Shown: positions 18,088 to 28,400, counted from the stretch's first letter. The stretch: DNA of 64,000 nt from Variovorax fucosicus (GCF_030316825.1 NZ_JASZYU010000001.1:124001-188000), one strand, 5' to 3'. Notes: a model not told the origin generated them from the letters alone. Numbers and translations are program-made.

Positions 18088-18228
18088 TCAGTTCCTCGCA
18101 TTGGGGACCATCAGGCGCAGCGGCCTGCTATCGGTCGATTGCGTCTGCGCTGGCGAGAATGTGCCGGCAAGACTCGACAGTGAAAGGGCGACAGCGGCTC
18201 CGCGACCGAGAAGTAAAGAAAGACGCAT
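18088..18228 (-). pseudogene. Truncated Bug receptor: signal peptide and first strand only
   Basis: An intact small frame of 46 residues: MRLSLLLGRGAAVALSLSSL, then a cleavable signal ending near TFSPAQTQS, then RPLRLMVPNARN and a TGA. RPLRL-x-VPN is the first beta-strand of Bug proteins (compare [10 protein letters not shown] in the intact one at 11994). The ribosome site GGAGACAAACC is intact and is the same GGAGACAA motif that precedes the two complete Bug genes here. The body of the gene has been deleted, and the stop falls 4 bp before the oxidoreductase start. It may still be translated as a short exported peptide or leader. Confidence 0.7.
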
Positions 18229-18460
18229 GGTTTGTCTCCGTGGGGATTGGCGGAAGGTCCCGCTGCCTCGGCGGCCACGCCACCTGGCAGTTCTTGTAGA
18301 GCGATGCTTGCTCGAGCGGACTGTAGGTGCGATGTCGTCGCAGGGCGAAGTGCTCTTGCGTCACAAGGGATATGACGAAACGCGATACCCTTGCCCGAAT
18401 GCGGTGTGCGGGCCCGACCCGCAAAGTGAATTGGGCCGAACGAAAGCCCTGATCCGAGGA

Positions 18461-19348
18461 TCAGCTGCGCAGAGCAGCGATCATGGCGTCGACGGCCCGC
18501 AGCCGGCTCGACTTCTTGAGCGCAAACACACGCAGTTCCCGGTCTTTCCAGGGCTCGTCGAGCGGGCGTCGCACGAAGCGCTTCGTGCCGGCGAGCGCTC
18601 GCAATGCGCTACCGGTCATGATCGCGACGCCCAGCCCGACCTCTACCATGCGGCAGGCGGCCTCGTAGCCGCTGACCGCAACAACCGGTGTGTAAGGCAT
18701 CCGGAGCTTTTCAGCCTGCTCCTGTATGAAAATGTCGCCCCCCCCACCGGTCTCGATGCGCACGATCGGGTGACGCAGCAACTCCGCGAAACGAATCGCG
18801 CGCTGCTTGGCCAACGGATGGTTTGGCGGCAGGATCACGATCAGCGGGTCGTCGGCGAAGTGCCAGGACTCAAGCGCAGGCAGGGGGGCCGCGCCTGCGA
18901 GACAGACCGCTACATCCGCACGGTCGTCCAGACAGGCTCGGATGCACTCACTCGTAGAGCACTGCTGCAGCACGATCTGCACGTTCGGGTGATCGGCACG
19001 GAATGCATGCAGTCGCTCAGGCAGAAATCCAATCACCGAGGACAAGTTGGCAAACAGGCGTACCGTGCCGGCGACCTCCCCGCTCAATGCCTGCACCTCT
19101 CGCGCGAATGATTGAATATCGGCGTCGAGTTTTTCACCGAGGGCGTACGCTCGCTGCCCTGCCTCCGTGAGGGTGACGCCGAGGGGGGAGCGGCTCAGGA
19201 GTTGCACTCCCAGCGCGTGCTCCAGGTCGGCAATCCGACGGCTGAGCGCAGATTGCGCAATGTGCTCGGCATCCGCCGCCCGCTTGATCGAGCCTTCGCG
19301 CGCGGCGGCGAGGAACAATTGAAGACTGACGGGATCGATGCGGCGCAT
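18461..19348 (-). CDS. LysR-family transcriptional regulator
   Basis: A 295-residue LTTR. The N-terminal winged helix-turn-helix is LQLFLAAAREGSIKRAADAE then HIAQSALSRRIADLEHALGV, and LLSRSPLGVTLTEAGQ follows as in the family. The C-terminal part is the two-lobe inducer domain with FLPERLHAFRADHPNVQIVL. I start at the ATG at 19348 (MRRIDPVSL); a TTG 13 codons upstream is possible. It lies 164 bp downstream of the aconitase-like gene and upstream of the truncated Bug gene, all on the minus strand. It resembles the LysR at 22320 in length and in its F-L-P-E-[RQ]-L segment. The 230 bp from 18229 to 18460 hold no gene, only the ribosome site and presumably the promoter of the Bug remnant. Confidence 0.9.
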   Translation of the reverse strand: MRRIDPVSLQLFLAAAREGSIKRAADAEHIAQSALSRRIADLEHALGVQLLSRSPLGVTLTEAGQRAYALGEKLDADIQSFAREVQALSGEVAGTVRLFANLSSVIGFLPERLHAFRADHPNVQIVLQQCSTSECIRACLDDRADVAVCLAGAAPLPALESWHFADDPLIVILPPNHPLAKQRAIRFAELLRHPIVRIETGGGGDIFIQEQAEKLRMPYTPVVAVSGYEAACRMVEVGLGVAIMTGSALRALAGTKRFVRRPLDEPWKDRELRVFALKKSSRLRAVDAMIAALRS

Positions 19349-19512
19349 GTTCCGGGGGCTGGGCGGGGGGACTGAATTGTCGCCCAAGCCCGCCGGTCAC
19401 GAAGCGCATTCGCAGGTCCGCCGCCGCAGCGCCTGGTCGTTGCGCGCGATGGCTTCGCTCTCGGTTGTGCGCGATCAACTTGGCGGCACCCGTGTGCCGA
19501 TTGCATTCCTGT

Positions 19513-21480
19513 TCAGGCCGTATGCAAGGACCCTGCGTCAGCTCGAGCCTGCACCTCCGCAAAAGCGGCGACCTCGCCCGCAAGCGCGCTGGCCACTACT
19601 GTGGCGGGACTGGCGAGCCACACCTTTCCAGGGCCGCATCGCCCAGGAAAGTTGCGATTGATGGCGCTGATGGTGACCTCGTCCGCTCGCTCTGACGTCC
19701 CGGGCCCCCCGTTGACGCACGCACCGCAGGAAGGTTGAAGCATCTCGGCGCCCGCGCGTTCGAAGACATCGAGATAGCCCTTCTCCACGCAGTAGTCGCG
19801 AACGTCGATCGTGCCGAACTGGAGATAGAGCTTCACGTCCGGATGCACTCGCATGCCCCGTTCCACAGCCCATGAAAGCACCTCGTGGTATGCGTCGAAG
19901 TCCTCGCGCTTGCCGCCCGTGCACGAGCCGCCGTAGGCGATGTCGACCTTGGGGCGCTCCACCAACTCAGTGACAGGCACACCGTTGCCAGGATCGCCGG
20001 GACGAGCCACCATCGGCGCGAGCGTGGAACAGTCGACCTGGATGGTCTCAGCATAGGAAGCTCCCGCATCGCTGCGCATCCAGTCCTGCAGCTGAACGTC
20101 GATGCCCCGGCGTTCACGCAAGAAGCGCACTGTTTCCTGGTCGGGGGCAACGATGCCGGTGAAGCCGCCGAGTTCCGCGCTCATGTTGGTCAGGGTGGTT
20201 CGCTCGTCGGTGGAAAGCTGGGCGATCACCGAGCCGCAGAATTCGAACACCTTGCCAACCCCGGAGCCGGCTCGAATGCGAGGGTCGGCCAGCAGGTGCA
20301 GGACGACATCCTTGGCGCTTACCCCTGTTGCCAGCCGGCCCGTGAGTTCAATTCGCAGCGACGCAGGAACGGTAATTCGAACCAAGCCGGTGACAAGGGC
20401 GTTGGCCATCTCGGTGCTGCCCACGCCGAAGGCAAGGCAACCGAGCGCGCCGCTGTGGGTGGTATGCGAGTCGGTGCCGACGAGGATTTGGCCAGGCAAT
20501 GCATAGCGCTCGGACATCATCGGATGCGAGATGCCTTCGCTGCCAGCACCACCCGCCAGCAAGCCATGGGCAATCAAGCCGTACTCCTCGACAAATTTGC
20601 GGTGCTCGCGAACGAGGATCTGAATGGCAGGCATCAATCCGCCGCGTGCGTGGGCGACGCTGCGGTGGATATAGGAGGTATGGTCCTCGAACAGGCGCAC
20701 ACTCTGCGGATCGTGCAACTGGAGTGGCCGGCCGAACTCCGCATGCAGCATGTGTGCGCACATCGGCGTGTAGTACTCGATAAGAAAGCGCCAATCGGGT
20801 CGAACGAAGGCCCCGCTGCCGGCCTTCAGATCGGAGCCGCTGTCGCCGGTCACCATCAAGTGCCTGGCGATGATTTTCTCGACGAGCGTTCTTGGGCCGC
20901 TGCTGCCGGCGCCCGCGGGCGGCAGGCTGATTTTCTTCATCCGCTCGCGCCCATAGCGCAGCAACCCCCCATGGCGCAGGATGGCCGCCGCCTGGGTATC
21001 ACGCGAAGCCACCAATTCCTCGATGTCGATCGGCTCGCCATTCTGGACGCGCTCGATGAGACTGAAGTCGGTAGAGGTGAACAGGCCAAGATTGTCAGCG
21101 TTCTGGCGATAGATCCGCTCGAAGCTTTCCGCGATCACCAAACGAATGCCGGCGGTGCGCTCTGACATCGGGCTGTGCTCGCGCGAAGAGCCCTTGCCGT
21201 AGCGCTTGCCGGCGACGGTGACCGCAAAACCGCCGTTCTTAACCGCATCGATTCCGATCGGACAACGACCTCCCGAGACAAAGCCCAGGTAGGGATAGCG
21301 GCCCAGGCGCTCGTCCCAGACGGTGGCCATCGTCGCCGGGGTGATCTCGTCTGTTGAAACGTTGTCTCGGAGCGTGCCAGCCTCCACCAAGGCCAGGTTT
21401 TCGCCCTGGAGCTGCCGCTCGACGACTTCGGGGTCGTCGCTCAGGAAAAGGACGCGCGAATTGAGGTGGATAGTCGTCAT
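19513..21480 (-). CDS. Aconitase-family hydratase, swivel domain fused in front of the Fe-S domain
   Basis: A 655-residue protein. The LeuD-like swivel domain comes first: KNGGFAVTVAGKRYGKGSSR with EHSPMSERTAGIRLVIAESF near residues 85-125. The LeuC/aconitase catalytic domain follows from about residue 190: VGTDSHTTHSGALGCLAFGV, then the [4Fe-4S] cysteines in GGSCTGGK and PSCGACVNGGPG, and SAINRNFPGRCGPGKVWLAS. Usual aconitases have the swivel last, so the order is inverted. The standard SCTN-S motif reads SCTGG. The ATG at 21480 has AAGG at about 8 nt. It probably hydrates or isomerises an unsaturated di- or tricarboxylate; the divergent aldolase-like gene suggests it makes a 4-hydroxy-2-oxoacid-type substrate. 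Confidence 0.85.
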   Translation of the reverse strand: MTTIHLNSRVLFLSDDPEVVERQLQGENLALVEAGTLRDNVSTDEITPATMATVWDERLGRYPYLGFVSGGRCPIGIDAVKNGGFAVTVAGKRYGKGSSREHSPMSERTAGIRLVIAESFERIYRQNADNLGLFTSTDFSLIERVQNGEPIDIEELVASRDTQAAAILRHGGLLRYGRERMKKISLPPAGAGSSGPRTLVEKIIARHLMVTGDSGSDLKAGSGAFVRPDWRFLIEYYTPMCAHMLHAEFGRPLQLHDPQSVRLFEDHTSYIHRSVAHARGGLMPAIQILVREHRKFVEEYGLIAHGLLAGGAGSEGISHPMMSERYALPGQILVGTDSHTTHSGALGCLAFGVGSTEMANALVTGLVRITVPASLRIELTGRLATGVSAKDVVLHLLADPRIRAGSGVGKVFEFCGSVIAQLSTDERTTLTNMSAELGGFTGIVAPDQETVRFLRERRGIDVQLQDWMRSDAGASYAETIQVDCSTLAPMVARPGDPGNGVPVTELVERPKVDIAYGGSCTGGKREDFDAYHEVLSWAVERGMRVHPDVKLYLQFGTIDVRDYCVEKGYLDVFERAGAEMLQPSCGACVNGGPGTSERADEVTISAINRNFPGRCGPGKVWLASPATVVASALAGEVAAFAEVQARADAGSLHTA

Positions 21481-21588
21481 GGATTGAACCTTTGACGGCA
21501 CTCTAGGGGCATCGAACCCTGCGCATGAAGTGCTGATGCGTCACGGGGGCTATCGTCGCTTGGCATAGCATTTGGAAGCCCAGCCGCA

Positions 21589-21607
21589 GTGCCAGCGCGG
21601 CTGGCAC
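21589..21607. promoter_or_regulatory. Perfect 19-bp palindrome upstream of the RraA-like gene
   Basis: GTGCCAGC-GCG-GCTGGCAC is a perfect inverted repeat with 8-bp arms, 74 bp before the aldolase-like start and 108 bp from the divergent hydratase start. It lies in the 201-bp region that must hold both promoters. It may be the operator of one of the two flanking LysR proteins or a hairpin in the leader of the aldolase mRNA. There is no T-run, so a terminator is unlikely. Confidence 0.5.
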
Positions 21608-21681
21608 GAGTGCTCAGACGGCATCTGGGCTATCGCGGAATGCGCTATCCGTTGGCACCTGTGCGCGCCTACGATGCACGT

Positions 21682-22242
21682 ATGAGCTTCAAAACCACCG
21701 ATCTTTGCGACGCCTGCGAAGGGGCGCAGGTATGCGAACTTCCCTTTTTGGGATTCGGCCGGAGACGCGCTTTCGCGGGCGACATCCGCACCGCGCGCTA
21801 TACGGATGGGATTGGCGCGCTGCGCGTCATGGTCAATCAAGCCGGAAATGGACAGGTGCTCGTCATCGACGCCGCCGATTTGGAGTGGCGTGCGCTGTTT
21901 GGAGATGTCATGGCCGGTCTGGTGGCCCGCAACGGATGGGCTGGCGTAATCGTCAACGGCCAGATCCGCGATCGAATCGAGATCGACAAGATGGACATCG
22001 GGGTGAAAGCGCTCGGGACGATTCCGCGCCGAGCTGACATCGGTGGCAGGGGCGAGATGGATATCCCGGTTCACTTCGGCGGAGTCACATTCACCCCCGG
22101 CGCGCGGCTGGTTGCGGATGAGGACGGTGTGGTCGTGCTTCCGCAGGGTCTGACGGAATCGAACATCGCAGTTGCGGATGCAATTGCCGCGACTGCACAG
22201 TACGCAGCTGGATCAAACACTATGGTGCCGATACGTCGATGA
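21682..22242 (+). CDS. RraA-fold protein, probable HMG/CHA-type pyruvate aldolase
   Basis: A 186-residue protein of the RraA/class II pyruvate aldolase family. It starts MSFKTTDLCDAC, aligned with E. coli RraA, so I reject the longer open frame. The active-site pair of 4-hydroxy-4-methyl-2-oxoglutarate aldolase, Arg-Asp, is present as Arg96-Asp97 in VNGQIRDRIEID; E. coli RraA, which has no aldolase activity, has Arg-Gln here. VHFGGVTFTPGARLVADEDG is the conserved C-terminal part. It therefore more likely splits a 4-hydroxy-2-oxoacid to pyruvate than inhibits RNase E. It is divergent from the aconitase-like hydratase and convergent with a LysR gene 77 bp away. Confidence 0.85.
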   Translation: MSFKTTDLCDACEGAQVCELPFLGFGRRRAFAGDIRTARYTDGIGALRVMVNQAGNGQVLVIDAADLEWRALFGDVMAGLVARNGWAGVIVNGQIRDRIEIDKMDIGVKALGTIPRRADIGGRGEMDIPVHFGGVTFTPGARLVADEDGVVVLPQGLTESNIAVADAIAATAQYAAGSNTMVPIRR

Positions 22243-22319
22243 CCAAGAACTCGTGTAGGTCTTCGTAGTTCACGCAGCAACACGCGATAAAGCCCATCGC
22301 AATCGACCAGTTCAGGATC

Positions 22320-23219
22320 TCAGCCGCTTTTCTTTGCGCGCAAATGATCGAATAGCAAGCGCGCCGCCGGCGACAGAGCGGGGTCGCTGCGAATGCAGAG
22401 TGAAAATTCCTGCGTTGCCCAGACATCAGTCAACGGCACTGCGCGCAAGCGGTAAATGCTGCGATAGCGAGCGACTATTTCCTGTGTCATGACGCAAATT
22501 GCCAAGCCGCTATGAACCAGCCGAAGCGCTGCATCTATGGACGAAACATGAATCCGATAGCGAATCTCGCTTCCGGCCGCGGCGGCGACGCGCTGCATGA
22601 TGGACGAGGCAGTCGTGTTAAGCGAAAGGCCAACATGGTCGTATTCCAGCGTGTCCGTGAACGCCAGGCGCTTGCTTTGCGCCAACGGGTGCGCTTCAGG
22701 CACGACCGCAGCGAAATGATCGACTCCGATCATTGTGCACTCGACCCCTTCCATTTCCCCAACGTTGCGGCAAACTCCGATGTCCGCCACGCCTTCCGCG
22801 ATGCCTCTAAGAATGCTCGCGCTGGTGCGCTCCTCGACGTCTAGACGAATGTCCGGATGCGCGGCGAGAAAATCGATCAGCTGCTCAGGCAGGAACTCCA
22901 CAATCGAAGACACGTTCGCGAGCACATGAACATGCCCGCGAACGCCTTGCGCATACTCTCCCAGCTCAGCCTTCAACTTGGCAAGACTGCGCAAGATGAC
23001 GCGCCCCTGTGCGAGCAAGGTCGCACCGGCTGCCGTCGGATGCACGCCGCGCTGACTTCGATGCAACAGTGGCGTGCCAACGGCCGCTTCGACGTCAGCG
23101 ATCCGCTTGCTGACGGCCGAAGCCGCAATGAACTCCCGCTCGGCCGCGCGCAGGATTGTTCCTTCTTCGCAGACAGCGATGAAGACACGTAGGGTGGTCG
23201 GATCGATCGTCGAACTCAT
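22320..23219 (-). CDS. LysR-family transcriptional regulator
   Basis: A 299-residue LTTR with the HTH in RVFIAVCEEGTILRAAEREF and IAASAVSKRIADVEAAVGTP, followed by LLHRSQRGVHPTAAG. The inducer domain contains FLPEQLIDFLAAHPDIRLDV. I take the ATG at 23219 (MSSTIDPTTLR). It converges with the aldolase-like gene and may control that gene and the divergent hydratase, though LTTR genes more often sit divergent from their target. The 77 bp between it and the aldolase gene contain nothing recognisable. Confidence 0.9.
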   Translation of the reverse strand: MSSTIDPTTLRVFIAVCEEGTILRAAEREFIAASAVSKRIADVEAAVGTPLLHRSQRGVHPTAAGATLLAQGRVILRSLAKLKAELGEYAQGVRGHVHVLANVSSIVEFLPEQLIDFLAAHPDIRLDVEERTSASILRGIAEGVADIGVCRNVGEMEGVECTMIGVDHFAAVVPEAHPLAQSKRLAFTDTLEYDHVGLSLNTTASSIMQRVAAAAGSEIRYRIHVSSIDAALRLVHSGLAICVMTQEIVARYRSIYRLRAVPLTDVWATQEFSLCIRSDPALSPAARLLFDHLRAKKSG

Positions 23220-23390
23220 GTCGCCAATTCTCCCGGACGCTGAAGTCGACCGCGATAGAAGGAACCCCCGAGCCATTCAACGGGTTGTGCGCTTGCCGCT
23301 TGCCGCATGACGCGGCGTGAAGCCCTACAAGCAGCAGCGCTCACGAGGGGCTGAACGAAATGCCGGAAGCGGCCGAAAGACAACCGAGTT

Positions 23391-24776
23391 CTAACGAACG
23401 CTCAGGCGCATTTCCGGCACCGGGTCGAGCGCCACGCTGAAGCCGACCGTCGTTGTGCCCCCGGTCGAGCGCGCGAACACGGTGCCGTTGTGCATCAGGG
23501 CCACGGCCTTGACGATGGCCAGGCCGAGCCCGTGGTTCTCGCCGCTGTTGCGGCGCGAGACGTCGACGCGGTAGAAGCGGTCGAACAGGCGCGGCAACTG
23601 ATCGGACGCGATCGGCGCACTCGGGTTCGAGAAGCTCACCTCGGCCGAATGCGCCTGTTGGCCGATGCGCACCAGCACGCTGGCGCCCGGCTGCGAATGC
23701 TGGATCGCGTTCTGCAGCAGGTTGGTCAGTGCGCGGCGGAACAGCGAGGTCTCGATCGGCGCCATGGCGTCGCCCTCAACCTGCACCGTCATGCCGGCCT
23801 CGTCGAGCAGCAGCTCGAGAAACTCCACCGTCTTGTCGACCTCCGCCGCGATCGAGGAGGCCACCAGCCTGCGGGCCCGCACGCCCTGCTCGGCGCGCGC
23901 GAGAAACAGCATGTCGGAGACGATCGTGCGCAGCCGCTCCAGTTCTTCGAGATCGGACTGCAGCACCTCCTGCAGTTCGGCCGCGCTGCGCGGACGCGCC
24001 AGCGCAACCTGCGTCTGGCCGATCAGGTTGGCCAGTGGTGTGCGCAACTCGTGCGCCACGTCGTCGCTGAAGGTCTCGAGCTGCCGGTAGGCCGCATCGA
24101 GCCGGTCGAGCGCCGCATTGAACGAGGCGCCAAGATGGGCCAGCTCGCGCGGCAGGGCCGGCAGTTGCAGGCGTTGCGCGCGGTTGTCGGGCCCGATGCG
24201 CTGGGCATCGGCCGACAGGCGCTGGACCGGGCCGAGGCCGATGCGCGCGATCCAGTAGCCCAGCGCGGCCGCCAGCGCCGTGCCGGCGAGCGTCAGCGCG
24301 ACGAGCGCGGTCTCGAAGGCGCGCAGGGTGCTGCTGAAGGGCTCGGCGTCCACGCCGGCCATGAAGCGCACCGCCGGGCGCAGGTCGTTGGCCGGCAGTG
24401 ACTGGCCGCGCACGCGCATGGGCTTCGGGGGCGTTCCGACAGACAGCTCCACGCTCTGCTGCATAGCGGCGGCGAGCTGCGGCATGTCGGCGCCGTAGCG
24501 GAACGCCGGGTCCTCGCTCCACATCCAGAAGCGGGTGCGGGTGTCTGCGGAACTCAGGGTCTCGAGCTTTTCGCGCATGCGTTCACCAAGCTTCGCCGCG
24601 CGGCCATGCTGCAGGATGTACGCCATGTCTTCCAGGCGGGCGTCGATCTGCTCCTCCTGGTGGCGCAGGAGCTCGTGCGAGAGCACCCGGTGCAGCGAAG
24701 CGCCGACCAGCGCGAAGCCCGCCATCGCCGCGACGGCGAACATCAGCGCCAGCCGCACGGCGATCGAGTTCCTCAT
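23391..24776 (-). CDS. Heavy-metal-type sensor histidine kinase (CusS/IrlS-like)
   Basis: A 461-residue membrane kinase. Transmembrane segment 1 is at about 8-28, a periplasmic sensor of about 125 residues follows, then segment 2 at about 155-178, and HAMP to about 232. The phosphorylated His242 is in [20 protein letters not shown]; the N box is [11 protein letters not shown] and the G box [17 protein letters not shown]. The order and lengths fit the CusS/CopS heavy-metal group. The sensor domain has few Met or His residues, so the metal ligand, if any, is unclear. Its ATG overlaps the stop of the response regulator (ATGA), making it the last gene of the efflux operon. The region 23220-23390 upstream of LysR holds no gene. 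Confidence 0.92.
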   Translation of the reverse strand: MRNSIAVRLALMFAVAAMAGFALVGASLHRVLSHELLRHQEEQIDARLEDMAYILQHGRAAKLGERMREKLETLSSADTRTRFWMWSEDPAFRYGADMPQLAAAMQQSVELSVGTPPKPMRVRGQSLPANDLRPAVRFMAGVDAEPFSSTLRAFETALVALTLAGTALAAALGYWIARIGLGPVQRLSADAQRIGPDNRAQRLQLPALPRELAHLGASFNAALDRLDAAYRQLETFSDDVAHELRTPLANLIGQTQVALARPRSAAELQEVLQSDLEELERLRTIVSDMLFLARAEQGVRARRLVASSIAAEVDKTVEFLELLLDEAGMTVQVEGDAMAPIETSLFRRALTNLLQNAIQHSQPGASVLVRIGQQAHSAEVSFSNPSAPIASDQLPRLFDRFYRVDVSRRNSGENHGLGLAIVKAVALMHNGTVFARSTGGTTTVGFSVALDPVPEMRLSVR

Positions 24777-25459
24777 TCGGGCACCTCGCCGCCGCGGTTC
24801 TCCAGCACATAGCCCATGCCGCGGATGGTGTGCAGGAGGTTGCGGCCGAAGGGTGCGTCGATCTTGGTGCGCAGCCGCTTGATGGCGACCTCGACCACGT
24901 TGGTGTTGCTGTCGAAGTTCATGTCCCACACCAGCTCGGCAATCACCGTCTTGGAAAGGATCTCGCCCTGGCGCCGCGCGAGCACCGCGAGCAGCGCGAA
25001 CTCCTTGGCGGTGAGGTCGATGCGCTGGCTGCCGCGAACCGCCTTGCGGCTGATCAGGTCGACGCGCAGGTCGCCGACGCGCAGCAGCGTCGACTCGTGG
25101 CTGCGCCCGCGGCGCGTCAGCGCCTGCAGCCGGGCCAGCAGTTCGAGGAAGGAAAACGGCTTGACCAGGTAGTCGTCGGCACCGTCCTGCAGGCCGCGCA
25201 CGCGGTCTTCCACGCCGTCGCGCGCGGTCAGCATGATCACCGGCGTGTTCTTTACGCTGCGCAGCGACTTGAGGATCGAGAAGCCGTCGAGCCCCGGCAG
25301 CATCACGTCGAGCACGATCACGTCGAAGTCGAAGTGCAGCGCCATGTGCTGGCCGTCGATGCCGTCGAAGGCGAGATCGACCGCACAACCCTGCTCCGTC
25401 AGGCCCTGGTACAGGTAGTCGGCCGTCTTGCGCTCGTCTTCGACGATCAGCACTTTCAT
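24773..25459 (-). CDS. OmpR-family response regulator (CusR/IrlR-like)
   Basis: A 228-residue regulator. The receiver domain has the acidic pair Glu7-Asp8, phosphoacceptor Asp51 in [13 protein letters not shown], Thr in MLTARDG and Lys in LVKPFS. The C-terminal winged helix ends [22 protein letters not shown] and [16 protein letters not shown] are typical of the CusR/CopR/IrlR subgroup, which binds TGACA-N4-TGTCA-type boxes; such a box lies at the head of this operon. It overlaps the pump gene upstream and the kinase gene downstream, each as ATGA, so efflux and sensing are made from one message. Confidence 0.93.
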   Translation of the reverse strand: MKVLIVEDERKTADYLYQGLTEQGCAVDLAFDGIDGQHMALHFDFDVIVLDVMLPGLDGFSILKSLRSVKNTPVIMLTARDGVEDRVRGLQDGADDYLVKPFSFLELLARLQALTRRGRSHESTLLRVGDLRVDLISRKAVRGSQRIDLTAKEFALLAVLARRQGEILSKTVIAELVWDMNFDSNTNVVEVAIKRLRTKIDAPFGRNLLHTIRGMGYVLENRGGEVPE

Positions 25460-28400
25460 TCGATCGCAGCTCCCGCCGCGGCTGCCTCGGGCGGCCAGTT
25501 CTGCCGGCGTGCCGCCTTGCGGCGCACGTACCAGTGGTGCGCCCGGTCGAGGTAGAGGTAGATCACCGGCGTGGTGAAGAGCGTGAGCATCTGCGACAGG
25601 ATCAGTCCGCCCACCATCGCGTAGCCGAGCGGGCGCCGAAGTTCCGAGCCGGCGCCGTGGCCGAGCATCAGCGGCAGGCCGCTCAGCAATGCGCACATGG
25701 TGGTCATCATGATGGGCCGGAAGCGCAGCACGCAGGCTTCGAAGATCGCATCGGCCGGCGACATGCCCTTGTCGCGTTCCGCGTGCAGGGCGAAGTCGAC
25801 CATCATGATGCCGTTCTTTTTCACGATGCCGATCAGGAGAATGATGCCGATCAATGCGATCACGCTCAGATCGTACCCGCCGGCCATCAGGATCAGCAGC
25901 GCACCCACGCCGGCCGAAGGCAGCGTCGACAGGATGGTCAGCGGGTGGATGTAGCTCTCGTAGAGCAGCCCCAGCACGATGTAGACCGAGATCAGCGCCG
26001 CCGCGATCAGGTAGGGCTGGGTGCGCAGCGAATCGCCGAAGGCCTGCGCCGCGCCCTGGAAGGTGCCCGAGAGCGTCGGCGGCACGCCCATCCGGGCCTG
26101 CGCGGCGTTGATCGCATCCACCGCCTGGCCCAGCGAGGCGCCCGGCTTCAGGTTGAACGAAAGCGTCACGGCCGGGAACTGCCCCTGGTGCGCGATCGCG
26201 AGGTAGCCGGTCTTGCTGGTGTCGAGCTTGACGAAGGTCGAGAGCGGAATCTGCTGGCCGTTGATCGGCGAGGTGAGGTAGAGGCGGTCGAACAGCGAGG
26301 GGTCGCGCTGCAGTTCGGGCGTGACCTCGAGCACCACGTTGTAGCTGTTGAGCTGGGTGAAGTACTGCGCCACCTGGCGCTGGCCGATCGCGTCGTAGAT
26401 GGTGGCGTCGACCATCGCCGGCGAGATGCCGTAGCTCGATGCGCGCTGCCGGTCCACCGTGACCATGGCGGTGGGCGCGGCGTTCTGCTGGTCGGAAGTC
26501 ACGTCGGTCAGCTCCGGCAGCCGGCGCATTGTGTCCAGCAGCCGCGGCGCCCAGAGGTTGAGCTCGGCCAGGTCGGAATCGGTGAGCGTGTACTGGTACT
26601 GCGTGCGCGACAGCCGCCCGCCGACGCTGATGTCCTGGCCGGCCTGCATGAAGAGCGTGACGCCCTGCACCGGCGCGAGCTTGGGCCGCAGCCGCGCGAT
26701 CACCTCGTCGGCAGTCGCGGTGCGGCCCTCGTCCACGGGCTTGAGGCCGATGAAGAAATTGCCCGAGTTGAAGGTGCTGGCGCCGGCCTGCATGCCGAAG
26801 GAGGCCACGTCCGGGTCCCGCCGGATGATGTCCGCCAGCTGCAGCATGCGATCGTGCATGGCAGCGGAAGAAGAGTCCTGCGCCGCGTCGGCGGAGCCGA
26901 AGATGAAGCCCGTGTCCTGCTGCGGGAAGAAGCCCTTCGGAATCACGACGAACAACGCCACGGTGGCCGCCACCGTGAGTATGAAGCTCATCAGCGTGAT
27001 GAACGGATGGCGCAGCACCAGGTGCAGGCCGCGCTTGTAGCCGTTCAGCATGGCGTCGAAGCCGCGCTCGAAGAGCTGGTAGGCGCGGCCGTGCTGCTCG
27101 CCGCCGGCGTGCGGCTTGAGGAACCTCGCGCACAGCATCGGCGTGAGCGTCAGCGAGATCAGCACCGAGACGGCGATGGTCAGCGTCACCGTGACCGCGA
27201 ACTCGCGGAAAAGGCGCCCGACGATGCCGCCCATCAGCAGCAGCGGAATGAACACCGCCACCAGCGACACCGAGATCGAGATGATGGTGAAGCCGATCTC
27301 CCCGGCCCCCTGCAGCGCGGCCTCCAGCGGCGCCATGCCGTCCTCGATGTGGCGGTAGATGTTCTCCAGCATCACGATCGCGTCGTCGACCACGAAGCCG
27401 ACCGCGATGGTCAGCGCCATCAGCGAGAGGTTGTCCAGGCTGTAGCCCACCACGTACATCACGGCCGCGGTGCCCAGCAGCGCGAGCGGCACCGTGACGC
27501 TCGGGATCAGCGTGACGGTCACGTTGCGCAGGAAGACGAAGATCACGCCCACCACCAGCGCGATCGACAGCACCAGCGTGAACTCCACGTCCTTGACCGA
27601 GGCACGGATGGTCTGGGTGCGGTCGACCAGCGTGTCGACGGTCACGCTCGGCGGAATCGCGGCCTTGAGCCGCGGCAGCGCGGCCTGGATGCGGTCGACC
27701 GTCTCGATCACGTTGGCACCGGGCTGCTTGGTGATGGCCAGCATGATGGCGCGGTTGGCTTCGGGCTCGTCGCCGTGCGCCGCCTTGTCCGCGTAGCCCC
27801 AGGCGGCCACCTTGCTGTTCTCCGGCCCGTCGACGGCCACGCCGACGTCGCGCACGCGGATCGGCGCGCCGTTGCGCCAGGCCAGCACCATGTCGTTCCA
27901 CGGCGCGGCCTTGAGCAGCTGGTCGTTGGTGTAGACGTTGAGCGCCTGGCGCTCGCCGTCGAGCGTGCCGGTCGGTTGGCTGACGGTGGTCTGGGCGATC
28001 ACGCCGCGCACGTCTTCCAGGCTCAGGCCGACCGCCTTGATCTTGGCCGGGTCGACCTGGATGCGCACCGCCGGCTTCTGCACGCCGAAGATGTTGACCA
28101 GCCCGACCCCGGCGATGCGCGAGATCTGCTGCGCCAGCACGTTGTCGGCATAGTCGTTGACCTGGATCAGCGGCAGCACCTTGGACTGCACGCCCAGGAT
28201 CAGCACCGCCGAATCGGCCGGGTTGATCTTGCGGAAGCTCGGCGGGCTCGGCAGGTTGTTGGGCAACTGCCCGCCCGCCGCGTTGATGGCGGTCTGCACG
28301 TCAAGCGCGGCGCCGTCGATGTTGCGATCCAGGTCGAACTGCAGCGTGATCTGGGACTGGCCGAGCGAGCTGCTCGAGCTCATCTGGCTCAGGCCCGCGA

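Noticed and set aside
24773..27901. A 1042-codon frame ending in the CusR-like regulator
   Set aside because: The first 800 residues are a shadow of the RND pump; the regulator begins at the ATG at 25459.
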